Source: an uncultured Lachnospiraceae bacterium (GTDB lineage Bacteria > Bacillota > Clostridia > Lachnospirales > Lachnospiraceae). From it: DNA of 27,298 nucleotides. This document shows positions 15,227 through 23,082 of this stretch, in pieces. Numbering within the stretch: the first letter of the stretch is position 1; every line of letters starts with the position of its first letter. A program made the position numbers and the translations under genes. The stretch spans positions 1-27,298 of the forward strand of contig CAJUDQ010000045.1 of the NCBI GenBank assembly GCA_910585215.1. Direction: 5' to 3'. The notes under the pieces are model-generated. The model made no database searches, had not been told where the DNA came from, and saw nothing but the letters and a program-made list of their open reading frames with translations.

Positions 15227-17242
15227 TTACAATTCTTTACGAAAACTTTCCATAAAACCAATATACCATGTTTCAGTTGCATTCGTTATTCTCGCCTTCC
15301 CCGCACGAATCAGTTCTAGCGCCTTTGTCATCTCCTCCAGCTTCCTCTCATTTGTACCCGGCATGTCTCTTACAATACTTATAATCTCCCAATACTCTAC
15401 CCGTCTGCTGTTTACCAAATAATTTTGAAGTAGCCCTTCACATTTGTTACATCCACATTGCTTTAACGCACGAAGATATCCCGATAAAAATACTGGCCTT
15501 ATTTCTCTCAATGCCTTCTGATAAAAATATTCTTTTAGCTTTTCACAGATTTTTTTATCCTCCGGATTTACACAATTGCACAGAACAGTCTCTATATTCG
15601 CTTTATGACATTCTATTAAAATATCAATAAATTTCTCTCCAAACTTTTGTCTGATTGGACGTTTATAGCGCCATTGCCTATTGTTTGCGCCATTATAAAT
15701 ATTTGTTGCCAGCACATATTGTTTTTCTTCCTCATCATAGGAAAGCCTTATTAGTCCCCGATATAAATTATTCTCCTTCACTTTCAGTTCTTCCAAAAGC
15801 CAGTCGCAGCAATCCTCCTCCATAAGAAGCTTTGCGGTCAAAGCAGCAGGAAAATATTCTGTTCTTCTTTTTTGCACGTCTCCATTTTCATATAATTCCA
15901 CTGCCAGTTCACAGAGCCTTTTATCTGGATTTACAAACAGGGAAAGCTGCAGATAATATGGAAGCGCAGCAGAAAACCGTATTGTACATAACTGTTTTGC
16001 TGCCATCCTTCCTTGTTGATTTCCCTGTTGACTTCCCTGTTGATTTCCTCTTATAGCTGTTCTATTATAAATTTCTACCAGAGGATATGACATAATTGAG
16101 CTTTCTTCCGGTCCAAAATTAAAAGTATAAGCATAAGAATATTGATAGGCTTTCTTTTCCAATGGCAAATCCAAACGCGGACCAAACTCTGCTGCTATGC
16201 GATACACTTCCATAATCTCATCTCCGCTTTTGCCTATCAGAGCCTTAAAACCTTTATCCCAAAAATCTGCCTGTTCCTTTGTTATTGCAAAATCCTCTTT
16301 TTCCCTTTCTTCCTTTAACAATAAAAGCTGTTTCTTTAAACTCTCTGCCACCATTTTGGAAGACCACTCGGTATCAGATAAAAATACATACTCCATAACA
16401 TCCTGTGGTTTTTTTGCAAGCATCTTTTTAAAAAATTCCCCCGCGCGCTCATCTTTCATATATACAAGCGCGAAACACGCCATTTTTTTCGCATTGCCTT
16501 TTTCTGTCTTTGTCAGCTCCATAAGCAGTTCCAGATTATCCGAATTGTGCCTGAGTGCGTAAATCAATGCCTGACGAACTTCCTTCTCTGCTCCGTCAAG
16601 CTGTTTTATGTAAAAATCATTTGCTTTTCCTCTGGCAATTGCTTCAATTACATGAACACGCCGAACCATTTCCTTTTTTCCTTTTGAATTGAAATCCTTT
16701 TCCAAAAGCGGAAGAATTGCCTCACCTTCTTCCTTCAGCCAGTCTGCCACTCTGTCTGCAAGCTCTGAATATCCTGCTCCCAGCGCCTGAACCATAGCTG
16801 CTTTTATTCGATAATCCGCAAACAATTCCGGATACAGTTCATGTGTGTCCAATACATAAGAATAATGGCCGCTGCCGGAGCTTGTCAGCGCTTCTATAAG
16901 CCCCTTTACCACAGAATAAGGTGCGTTTGTCACTGCTGTTCCAAAATGATTTTCACTGATTTCTTTTATTTCGCCTGAAGTACCTACCATTCCCTGTGTG
17001 CAAAGTACCGCATCCACTAATGTAATCACCTGCAGCAGTGCATTTACCTTATCCTCCTGCTGCGGCGCAACAAGATTTCTGCTAAGCTCCCCTATCTTTG
17101 CAAATACAGGTGCCGCCTGCTCCAAAGGCCTGACAGCCTCCACTGCCCTCTTAAGCCGAAAATCATCTGATAAAAGATTCGTTCCGGCAATCATTGCTGT
17201 CCGTAAACGATTTCTTAATTCATATAATGGTGTAATATCCAT
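15227..17242 (-). CDS. HEAT-like helical repeat protein, paralogue B
   Basis: The 671-residue soluble protein is almost entirely helical. It contains short HEAT-like units in the middle (EKEVRQALIYALRHNSDNLE; GNAKKMACFALVYMKDERAG), the kind of scaffold used for protein binding. The C-terminal third has spaced cysteines (VLCNCVNPEDKKIC; QCGCNKCEGLL) that could bind metal. It is closely related over its whole length to the next upstream gene, so the two arose by tandem duplication. A GNQQ-GSQQ-GNQQ repeat at residues 399-410 is absent from the paralogue. The start is ATG 17242 with GGAGG 8 bases upstream; the first residues, MDITPLYELRNRLRTAM, are identical in both paralogues. I do not recognise a named family; large HEAT/DUF4132-type proteins accompany yehLMPQ-like genes elsewhere, and this may be the counterpart. 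Confidence 0.85.
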   Translation of the reverse strand: MDITPLYELRNRLRTAMIAGTNLLSDDFRLKRAVEAVRPLEQAAPVFAKIGELSRNLVAPQQEDKVNALLQVITLVDAVLCTQGMVGTSGEIKEISENHFGTAVTNAPYSVVKGLIEALTSSGSGHYSYVLDTHELYPELFADYRIKAAMVQALGAGYSELADRVADWLKEEGEAILPLLEKDFNSKGKKEMVRRVHVIEAIARGKANDFYIKQLDGAEKEVRQALIYALRHNSDNLELLMELTKTEKGNAKKMACFALVYMKDERAGEFFKKMLAKKPQDVMEYVFLSDTEWSSKMVAESLKKQLLLLKEEREKEDFAITKEQADFWDKGFKALIGKSGDEIMEVYRIAAEFGPRLDLPLEKKAYQYSYAYTFNFGPEESSIMSYPLVEIYNRTAIRGNQQGSQQGNQQGRMAAKQLCTIRFSAALPYYLQLSLFVNPDKRLCELAVELYENGDVQKRRTEYFPAALTAKLLMEEDCCDWLLEELKVKENNLYRGLIRLSYDEEEKQYVLATNIYNGANNRQWRYKRPIRQKFGEKFIDILIECHKANIETVLCNCVNPEDKKICEKLKEYFYQKALREIRPVFLSGYLRALKQCGCNKCEGLLQNYLVNSRRVEYWEIISIVRDMPGTNERKLEEMTKALELIRAGKARITNATETWYIGFMESFRKEL
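16013..16048 (-). repeat. Three 12-bp coding repeats (GNQQ/GSQQ/GNQQ)
   Basis: Units 16013-16024, 16025-16036 and 16037-16048 differ by one or two bases and keep frame. Such a repeat can gain or lose units without a frameshift. The paralogous gene has unrelated sequence at the same place. Confidence 0.8.
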
Positions 17243-17411
17243 TTTATTTTCCTCCAAAAATCCTGCAATTTTCTATTTCTATCCCTTCAGGAATAAAGCA
17301 CTTGTGACACTATAACCTTGTAATAATCTCTTTTGCACTTTGTTCAGCCACAACTGCTCTGTAAAAGCTGCATCATAGGAAAGACAGAGAATTTCCTGTA
17401 AAAGAACAAAA

Positions 17412-19355
17412 TTACCGAAATCTCTCCATAATATTGATATATTCTGTTTCATTACAGTTAACAAGCTTTGCTTTTCCCTCATAAACCAGCTCTAACGCCT
17501 TTATCATCTCATCCAGTTTCACAGCATTTGTTCCCGGCATATCTTCTGCAATTCTCACAATTTCCCAGCGCTGTATATTTTTCTTGTTCAGCAGATAATT
17601 TTGAAACAACCCTTCACATCGATTACAGCCACATGTCCTTAACGCACGGAAATAGTCTGTAAGTTTCATCAAGCTTGTTTCTTTCAATGCCTTTTTATAA
17701 AAATATTTCTCCAGCTTCCCGCAGCTCTCTTTATCTTCCGAATTTATACAGTTACACAAAATATCTTCTATATGCATTTTGTCATATTCGATTAAAATAT
17801 CCATAAATTTTCCACCGAGTTTCTGCCCGAGCAGATATTTATAACAGCGCTTCTCACCATTCATCGTATTATAAATTTTCATTCCCAGCATATACTGTTT
17901 TTCCTTTGTATTATAAGAAAGCCTTATAAGGCCCCGATATAAATCATTCTCCTTTATCTGCAGTTCTTTTGAAAGCCAGTTACAGCAATCCTCTCCCAAA
18001 AGAAGCTTTGCTGTCAGCGCAGCCGGAAAATATTTTGTCCTTCTTTCTTTGGCGCTTCCATTTTCATACAGCTCCACTGCCAATTCACAAAGCCGTCTGT
18101 CCGGATTCGCAAACAACGAAATCTGCAGCATATGTGGAATCACATACGCAAGAAGCAGTTCATACCGCTTCTTTGTTTTATCACAAGCTTCCAGCAGCGG
18201 GTCTACGGGAATCGATGCTGCCTCAGTTCCGAGACTGGTATAATAGTAATAATAAGAATAATTTCCCTCCGCTAACGGCAGATTCAAACGCTGTCCAAAC
18301 TCTGCCGCAATATGGTACACTTCCAAAATCTCATCTCCGCTTTTCCCTATCAGCGCTTTGAAAGCCTGCAGCCAGAAATCACTCTGTTCTTTTGTTATAC
18401 AAAAATTTTCCTCTTCTCTTTCTTCCTTCAATAAAAGAAGCTGTTTTTTCAAAATTTCCGCTGTCAGCGCAGACGCCCATTTGGTATCACTTAAAAATAT
18501 ATATTCCATTACGTCCTGCGCTTTTTTCTCAGCCATTTTTTGAAAAAATTCCCCCGCACGCTCATCTTCCATATGTACAAGCGCAAGACATGCCGTTTTC
18601 TTCGTATTTCCCCGTTCTGTTTTTGTCATCTCTATCAAAGGCTCCAGATTGTCAGAACTGTGTCTGAGCGCGTAAATCAATGCCTGACGCACTTCCTTTT
18701 CCGCCTCCGGAAGCTGTTTTCTATAAAAATCATTTGCCTTTGCCCCGGCTATCGCTTCAATCACATGAACGCGCCGCATCATTTCTTTTTTCCCTTTTGG
18801 ATTAAAATCTTTCTGCAAAAGTAAAAGAATTTCCTCTCCCTCTTCCTTCAGCCACTCCGCCACTGTTTCTGCAAGTTCCGCATATCCTGCTCCCAATGCC
18901 TGAACCATAGCTGCCTTTACTCTGTAATCCGCAAATAATTCCGGATGTGTGCTATGTACATCCAGCACATAAGAATAATGTCCACTGCCGGAGCTTGTCA
19001 GCGCTTCTATGAGTGCCTTTACCACAGAATACGGTGCATTTGTCACTGTTATCCCAAGATTATTTGTCTTAATTTCTTCTATCTCTCCCAAGACGCCCAC
19101 TGCTCCCTGTGTACAGAGCACCGCATCCACTAATGTAATCGCCTGCAGCAGCGCATCAACCTTATCTGCCTGTTCCGGTGCGATAAGATTTCTTCCAAGC
19201 TCTCCTATTTTCGCAAATACAGGCGCAATCTTTTCCAAAGGCTTGACAGCCTCCACTGCCCTCCCCAGCCGAAAATCATCTGATAAAAGGTTCGTTCCGG
19301 CAATCATTGCTGTCCGTAAACGGTTCCTTAATTCATATAACGGTGTAATATCCAT
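17412..19355 (-). CDS. HEAT-like helical repeat protein, paralogue A
   Basis: The 647-residue helical protein is the tandem paralogue of the next gene. The first 60 or so residues are nearly identical and the rest is clearly aligned, including EKEVRQALIYALRHSSDNLE, KALIGKSGDEI and the cysteine cluster (ILCNCINSEDKESC; TCGCNRCEGLF). Conservation of these cysteines in both copies suggests a structural or metal-binding role. No catalytic motif, signal peptide or membrane segment is visible. The start is ATG 19355 with AAGGA upstream; a TTG at 19379 is unlikely. The gap to the SWIM gene upstream holds a MITE-like element. The 169-base gap to the downstream paralogue holds only a short open frame (67 residues) that I do not take as a gene. 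The likely role is a scaffold or substrate adaptor for the MoxR-VWA machine, by context only. Confidence 0.85.
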   Translation of the reverse strand: MDITPLYELRNRLRTAMIAGTNLLSDDFRLGRAVEAVKPLEKIAPVFAKIGELGRNLIAPEQADKVDALLQAITLVDAVLCTQGAVGVLGEIEEIKTNNLGITVTNAPYSVVKALIEALTSSGSGHYSYVLDVHSTHPELFADYRVKAAMVQALGAGYAELAETVAEWLKEEGEEILLLLQKDFNPKGKKEMMRRVHVIEAIAGAKANDFYRKQLPEAEKEVRQALIYALRHSSDNLEPLIEMTKTERGNTKKTACLALVHMEDERAGEFFQKMAEKKAQDVMEYIFLSDTKWASALTAEILKKQLLLLKEEREEENFCITKEQSDFWLQAFKALIGKSGDEILEVYHIAAEFGQRLNLPLAEGNYSYYYYYTSLGTEAASIPVDPLLEACDKTKKRYELLLAYVIPHMLQISLFANPDRRLCELAVELYENGSAKERRTKYFPAALTAKLLLGEDCCNWLSKELQIKENDLYRGLIRLSYNTKEKQYMLGMKIYNTMNGEKRCYKYLLGQKLGGKFMDILIEYDKMHIEDILCNCINSEDKESCGKLEKYFYKKALKETSLMKLTDYFRALRTCGCNRCEGLFQNYLLNKKNIQRWEIVRIAEDMPGTNAVKLDEMIKALELVYEGKAKLVNCNETEYINIMERFR

Positions 19356-19393
19356 TTTATTTTCCTTTATTTCCAGCAATTCACTCTCTGCCC

Positions 19394-19535
19394 AAGGAAC
19401 TGTTAAAGAATGAACAATTCCTGAAAGACTGAAAAATCCTTGCGGCTCATTGTTAAAAATTTTGTAAATTTCTATTTTGAAACTGCAAAAGAATGAATGC
19501 TTATACCTGAATTGTATAAATCCTAACAGTTCCTT
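19394..19535. mobile_element. MITE-like element with 12-bp perfect terminal inverted repeats
   Basis: AAGGAACTGTTA (19394-19405) and TAACAGTTCCTT (19524-19535) bound a 142-bp AT-rich segment with no gene. Each end repeats the same sub-structure, GAACTGT followed about 10-13 bases inward by ACAATTC, so each end can also fold alone. It sits between the SWIM stop and the first HEAT-like gene. No clear target-site duplication is visible. A structured RNA is an alternative reading. Confidence 0.55.
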
Positions 19536-19539
19536 ATGA

Positions 19540-20997
19540 TTAATATAACAGCCTTACTACATCGCTATCCGTCAAAATACTTAGCGGCTGCAGCTTTAAG
19601 CGCCTGTCCTTTGCATCATAGTAAAATGCGCCAAGCAGCACTTGATTTTTAAGCAGACTTCCGTCTGGCAGCAGCTCGATTCTGCCGGTAGTTTCTTCCA
19701 TTCCCAAAGCATTGCCAAGCACAATCGTTTCGCCTCCTTCATTTTTCAACACATAGGTGTCATTACTTTTTCCAATACTCTCAAAGGAAATCAGGCGAAT
19801 CAGCATAGGCTGCGCCAGCGCATTTTTCAATACATTTTTCACATTTTTTGTCTCGGCAGCAAGTCCGGTGATTGCCATATTGCGAAGCCTTGTTATATCC
19901 TCCTGTTTCACTGGACGAATCTGCGCACTGTTCCACCGGATACGCAGGTTTCCCTGTCCGGGATAATAAACAGCAGAACTGGCATGTGCAACTCCAAACA
20001 CTGTATCCTCCTGCTTTACATATTTTAATGCTTTTATCGGACGATAATTATATGTCATAAATATTTCACCGGTATCCAAATCTGCCCAGCAACCGGTGTC
20101 AATATATTCTTTTCTCGTCTCATCATAAGTTACCCAGAAAGAAAGCTGCATAAAATCTGAATCCTTTTTGCTTCTTCCAAGTGCTTCCAGCTCGTCAAAC
20201 TTCCAGACACCTCCCAGTTCTTCGTAAAGCTCACTGTCATCCTGTGCTACATTGTCCTGTTCCAGCTTTTCTGACAAATATTTTTGCGATTTTTTTATCA
20301 GTGTCCACAGTTTTTCCAAAATCGCAATTGCTGTTTCATAATGTTCTTCGTTTCCATCCTTCTGAAATGCTGCCACCTCTATAATCAATCCGTTTAACAG
20401 TCGTTGTGGTCCTGGCAGATAATAATCTCCAAGCTGCTTGGAAAGCTGTTCATAGGTTTTGATAGCAGCTCCGCCCATTGTTCCAAGCCCTGCCTTTATC
20501 AAATCCTGCACCAGTTTTTCGGTAAGCTCCAATCCCTCAAGCTGCTTTTTTATTTTTTTTGTCTTTGCAGCCTTCGATGTTTTCGCTGAAGCTGCTTTTT
20601 TCTTTTCTGTTTTTTCTTTTGACTCATTGGAAGCCTCATTGTCTCCCTTTTCCTTTGCAGCCTTCTTTGCTCTTTTGTTTAAAATATCTTCTGGTATTTC
20701 ACAGATTTTAAAAGTTTTTTTTGACATGATTTCGTACAAAAGACCCAGACCGTGCTTGCATGGAAACTGCCTGCTTGGACAGGAACAGCGACACAAAGGC
20801 GCTTTGGCATCTATAAAATCTACGGAAGTAATATAGTTGCTCTTTCCACTGCCGGTGCACTCTCCCAGATAAAAGGTATCATCTTCCGAGCGTTCTAACC
20901 GTACAAAACCTCCCTTCTGAGATATTTTCTTTCCATTGGACGCTGCTGCCGGATTTGGAGCCATCGCCAATATCTGCTGTTCTGTAACCGTTTGCAT
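19540..20997 (-). CDS. SWIM zinc-finger protein (YehQ-like), first gene of the array
   Basis: The 485-residue protein has a SWIM zinc-finger near its N-terminus: LCRCSCPSRQFPCKHGLGLL gives the CxCxnCxH ligands (C71, C73, C80, H82). SWIM domains bind nucleic acid or protein. A Lys/Glu/Ala-rich, probably disordered stretch follows (about 105-155; KKAASAKTSKAAKTKK), then a helical part and a mixed C-terminal domain with GGVWKFDELEALGR and WADLDTGEIF. SWIM proteins accompany MoxR, DUF5682 and VWA genes in other bacteria, including E. coli yehQ. The start is ATG 20997 with GAGAGG upstream. A consensus promoter lies about 150 bases upstream, with a stable hairpin in the leader. The last codon lies a few bases from the MITE-like element. 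Its role in the complex is unknown. Confidence 0.9.
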   Translation of the reverse strand: MQTVTEQQILAMAPNPAAASNGKKISQKGGFVRLERSEDDTFYLGECTGSGKSNYITSVDFIDAKAPLCRCSCPSRQFPCKHGLGLLYEIMSKKTFKICEIPEDILNKRAKKAAKEKGDNEASNESKEKTEKKKAASAKTSKAAKTKKIKKQLEGLELTEKLVQDLIKAGLGTMGGAAIKTYEQLSKQLGDYYLPGPQRLLNGLIIEVAAFQKDGNEEHYETAIAILEKLWTLIKKSQKYLSEKLEQDNVAQDDSELYEELGGVWKFDELEALGRSKKDSDFMQLSFWVTYDETRKEYIDTGCWADLDTGEIFMTYNYRPIKALKYVKQEDTVFGVAHASSAVYYPGQGNLRIRWNSAQIRPVKQEDITRLRNMAITGLAAETKNVKNVLKNALAQPMLIRLISFESIGKSNDTYVLKNEGGETIVLGNALGMEETTGRIELLPDGSLLKNQVLLGAFYYDAKDRRLKLQPLSILTDSDVVRLLY

Positions 20998-21050
20998 AAT
21001 AAACCTCTCTTTCTTTTATTTATGCAGCATATCATACGCTTTTATTATTT

Positions 21051-21080
21051 TATAGGAAATTGCTTTGCGAATTTCCTATA
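21051..21080. repeat. Stable palindrome in the SWIM leader
   Basis: The arms 21051-21061 and 21070-21080 are perfect 11-bp complements (TATAGGAAATT). On the minus strand it falls in the leader of the SWIM message, about 55 bases before the ribosome binding site, with no T-run, so it is not a plain terminator. The GGAAATTGC...GCGAATTTCC form resembles dispersed palindromes of related genomes, from memory. Confidence 0.6.
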
Positions 21081-21142
21081 CGGACACAATACTTTATTAA
21101 AATATATATCAATAACAAAACATACTTTCTGTTCCAAATTAA

Positions 21143-21170
21143 ATTATAACACGAATTTTCATATATTCAA
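21143..21170 (-). promoter_or_regulatory. SigA-type promoter of the SWIM-HEAT-MoxR-VWA array
   Basis: On the minus strand TTGAAT (21165-21170) and a perfect TATAAT (21143-21148) are 16 bases apart (17 if the -35 box is read one base earlier). The leader is about 140 bases. The 339-base gap 20998-21345 otherwise holds the leader palindrome and the divergent LytTR promoter. Confidence 0.7.
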
Positions 21171-21265
21171 AGATATTTTTAGCAGTTTTATCCAAAAAAA
21201 CCAACATTTTTTCTGCATTTATCGGCAACTCAGATAATAAAAAAGGCAACATACTGCCAAGCCCC

Positions 21266-21293
21266 TTGAAGAATATAAAATATCTGATAAAAT
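21266..21293 (+). promoter_or_regulatory. Promoter of the LytTR-ABC operon
   Basis: TTGAAG (21266-21271) and TAAAAT (21288-21293) are 16 bases apart. The -10 box lies inside the left arm of the 21285-21325 dyad, so binding there would block transcription. Confidence 0.55.
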
Positions 21294-21325
21294 GTCATCA
21301 AATGAAGTTTGATGACACTTTATCA
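21285..21325 (+). promoter_or_regulatory. 18-bp dyad overlapping the LytTR promoter
   Basis: The arms 21285-21302 and 21308-21325 are complementary at 17 of 18 positions around a 5-base loop; the core is TGTCATCAAA / TTTGATGACA. It covers the -10 box and the expected start site and ends 6 bases before the ribosome binding site AGGAGG. An operator is likely; an RNA hairpin is possible. Confidence 0.65.
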
Positions 21326-21345
21326 TTTATCAGGAGGTGAATAAG

Positions 21346-21786
21346 TTGCAAATCAATATCGAACTACAGAAAGATATTACAGATACCATTATTACAATAA
21401 AATGCAGAGAACGGAATATTTTTATTGAACGGCTGATTGCTGCACTTCAAATTATTGACAACCAGATAATGGTGAAAGAAAACCAAACTATTTTTGCATT
21501 AAATTTAAAAGAAATTCTGTATGCAGAATCCGTAGATAAAAAATGCTTCATTTATACTGCAAATAAAATATATGAATCCTTTCACAAACTGTATGAATTG
21601 CAGCAGCAGTTGGAACCATATTTATTTGTCCGTATCAATAAATCATGTATTGTGAATTTAAACAATATTTCTTCAATAAAAACTTATATTGATAGGCGTT
21701 TACTTATTACATTGTCAAATAATGAGCAGTTAATTGTATCCCGTCAATACGCAGGCGGAATAAAAACTTTGTTAGGAGTGAAATAA
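21346..21786 (+). CDS. LytTR-family DNA-binding regulator
   Basis: This 146-residue protein has a C-terminal LytTR DNA-binding domain (about 45-145: FALNLKEILYAESVDKKCFI, YLFVRINKSCIVNLNNISSI, LIVSRQYAGGIKTLLG) and a short N-terminal part with no receiver domain. LytTR proteins of this size, encoded next to DUF3021 membrane proteins, control the adjacent ABC transporter genes, and the membrane partner is thought to inhibit the regulator. I chose TTG 21346 because AGGAGG lies 8 bases upstream; GTG 21337 would overlap that site. The stop overlaps the next start (TAATG), so the two are translationally coupled. Confidence 0.88.
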   Translation: MQINIELQKDITDTIITIKCRERNIFIERLIAALQIIDNQIMVKENQTIFALNLKEILYAESVDKKCFIYTANKIYESFHKLYELQQQLEPYLFVRINKSCIVNLNNISSIKTYIDRRLLITLSNNEQLIVSRQYAGGIKTLLGVK

Positions 21787-22280
21787 TGGAAGAAAGAAAA
21801 CATTTATTAGATTATTTAGCGCAGATAATTCAGATTTTTGGAATCACAATTTTAGTGATTACTGTTATCTGCCACTTTACAGGAGAAGAAGCGAAAGACT
21901 ATTCCACAATGTTTGTTTTGGGCAGCAGAGGCATACCAATAGATACCATTTTACAATTTTTCTTATCCTCTGTCTGTGTGACAGGAATCCGTTTTTTGTT
22001 CTTTTCAGATATCATATTCAAAAAAATGTCAATCGCAAAAAGAACAATGGCAATGGTATTGTCTGTAATCGTGTTAACTGGCGGATTTGCTTATCTTTTT
22101 GGCTGGTTTCCAGTGAATCAGGCAATATGCTGGATTAGTTTTTTTATCTGTTTTGGCATCTGCTTTATTATCAGCGCAGTTGTTTCAACCCTAAAAGAAA
22201 CAATGGATAATAAACAGCTTGAAGATGCATTAAAACGATTAAAGGAGGAACGAAATGGCAGTATTAATAGAGATAAATAA
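21786..22280 (+). CDS. DUF3021 membrane protein
   Basis: The 164-residue protein has four predicted membrane segments (about 13-33, 52-75, 83-105, 112-135) and a charged, helical cytoplasmic tail (LKETMDNKQLEDALKRLKEE). Family and context fit DUF3021, the membrane partner of LytTR regulators, likely anchoring and restraining the regulator. It overlaps the LytTR gene by one base and the ABC ATPase gene by 26 bases. The ribosome binding site of the ATPase (AAAGGAGG) lies within its last codons. Confidence 0.85.
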   Translation: MEERKHLLDYLAQIIQIFGITILVITVICHFTGEEAKDYSTMFVLGSRGIPIDTILQFFLSSVCVTGIRFLFFSDIIFKKMSIAKRTMAMVLSVIVLTGGFAYLFGWFPVNQAICWISFFICFGICFIISAVVSTLKETMDNKQLEDALKRLKEERNGSINRDK

Positions 22281-23082
22281 TTTATCTTTTTCTTTTGGCG
22301 AAAAACAAATTTTAAAAAATATTTCACTGACAATTTAAAAAGGAGATATCATAGGTTTACTGGGTCCCTCGGGAGCCGGCAAAACAACGCTTATAAATAT
22401 ATTAACCAGACAGCTAAAGCCCCAAAGCGGTGAAATAAAAACAGTTCATAATGAAAATTTAACATCAGCAATTATGATGGACAGCTTTGGCTTGTACGAG
22501 CGATTAACTGTCTGGGATAATTTAAAAATATTTGCGAATATCTATCAGGTTCCACACAATCGGATAGAAAAACTTCTAAAAAGGGCGGAATTAATAAATG
22601 ATAAGAAAACAGTTGTAAATCATTTGTCAAAGGGTATGCGCAATCGTGTGAATTTTTGCAGAGCATTGTTAAAGGATATGGATATTTTATATTTAGATGA
22701 ACCAACCTCCGGCTTAGACCCCGCTACTACAGATAAAATACACAATTTAATTGAAGAAGAAAGAAAAAGCGGAACGACTATATTTTTAACCACACATAAT
22801 ATGAATGAAGCCCAAAAGTTGTGCGATAAAATTATTTTATTAAATGAGGGAAGTATTATTGAACAAGGCGTACCAAAAGAGATTTGTATGAAATATAATA
22901 TTGAAAATACACTGAAACTGGTTCTGAAAAATGGAGAAAAATATATACTTCAAAATAACAGAGAACATGCAGAAATTCTTTTTGAGATGATGAAAAACGA
23001 AACAATCGCAAGTATACACTCCTCCGAACCGGACTTGGAAAAAGTATTTTTATATTTAACAGGAAGGAGGTTAAATGAGTAA
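22255..23082 (+). pseudogene. ABC transporter ATPase broken by an in-frame TAA
   Basis: The frame starts at ATG 22255 behind AAAGGAGG and reads MAVLIEINNLSFSFGEKQIL, then meets TAA at 22336-22338 (codon 28). It continues in the same frame to 23082 with every other ATPase motif: Walker A GPSGAGKTT just after the stop, signature LSKGMRNRVNFCRAL, Walker B ILYLDEPTSGLDP and the H-loop TTHN. The normal codon here would encode Glu (IxKGDIIGLLG), so one base change GAA to TAA explains it. A remaining open frame from ATG 22474 lacks Walker A and could not hydrolyse ATP. No ATG, GTG or TTG lies between the stop and Walker A. The cause is either real gene decay or a sequencing error. The intact product would be the ATPase of the transporter with the next gene. 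Confidence 0.85.

Noticed and set aside
17279..17482. 67-codon minus-strand frame in the gap between the HEAT-like genes
   Set aside because: It starts inside the upstream gene in another frame and has no supporting features; it could be a gene remnant but this cannot be shown.
21246..21260. Small GGCA/TGCC hairpin followed by T-run on the minus strand
   Set aside because: The stem is only 4 bp and no minus-strand gene ends there.
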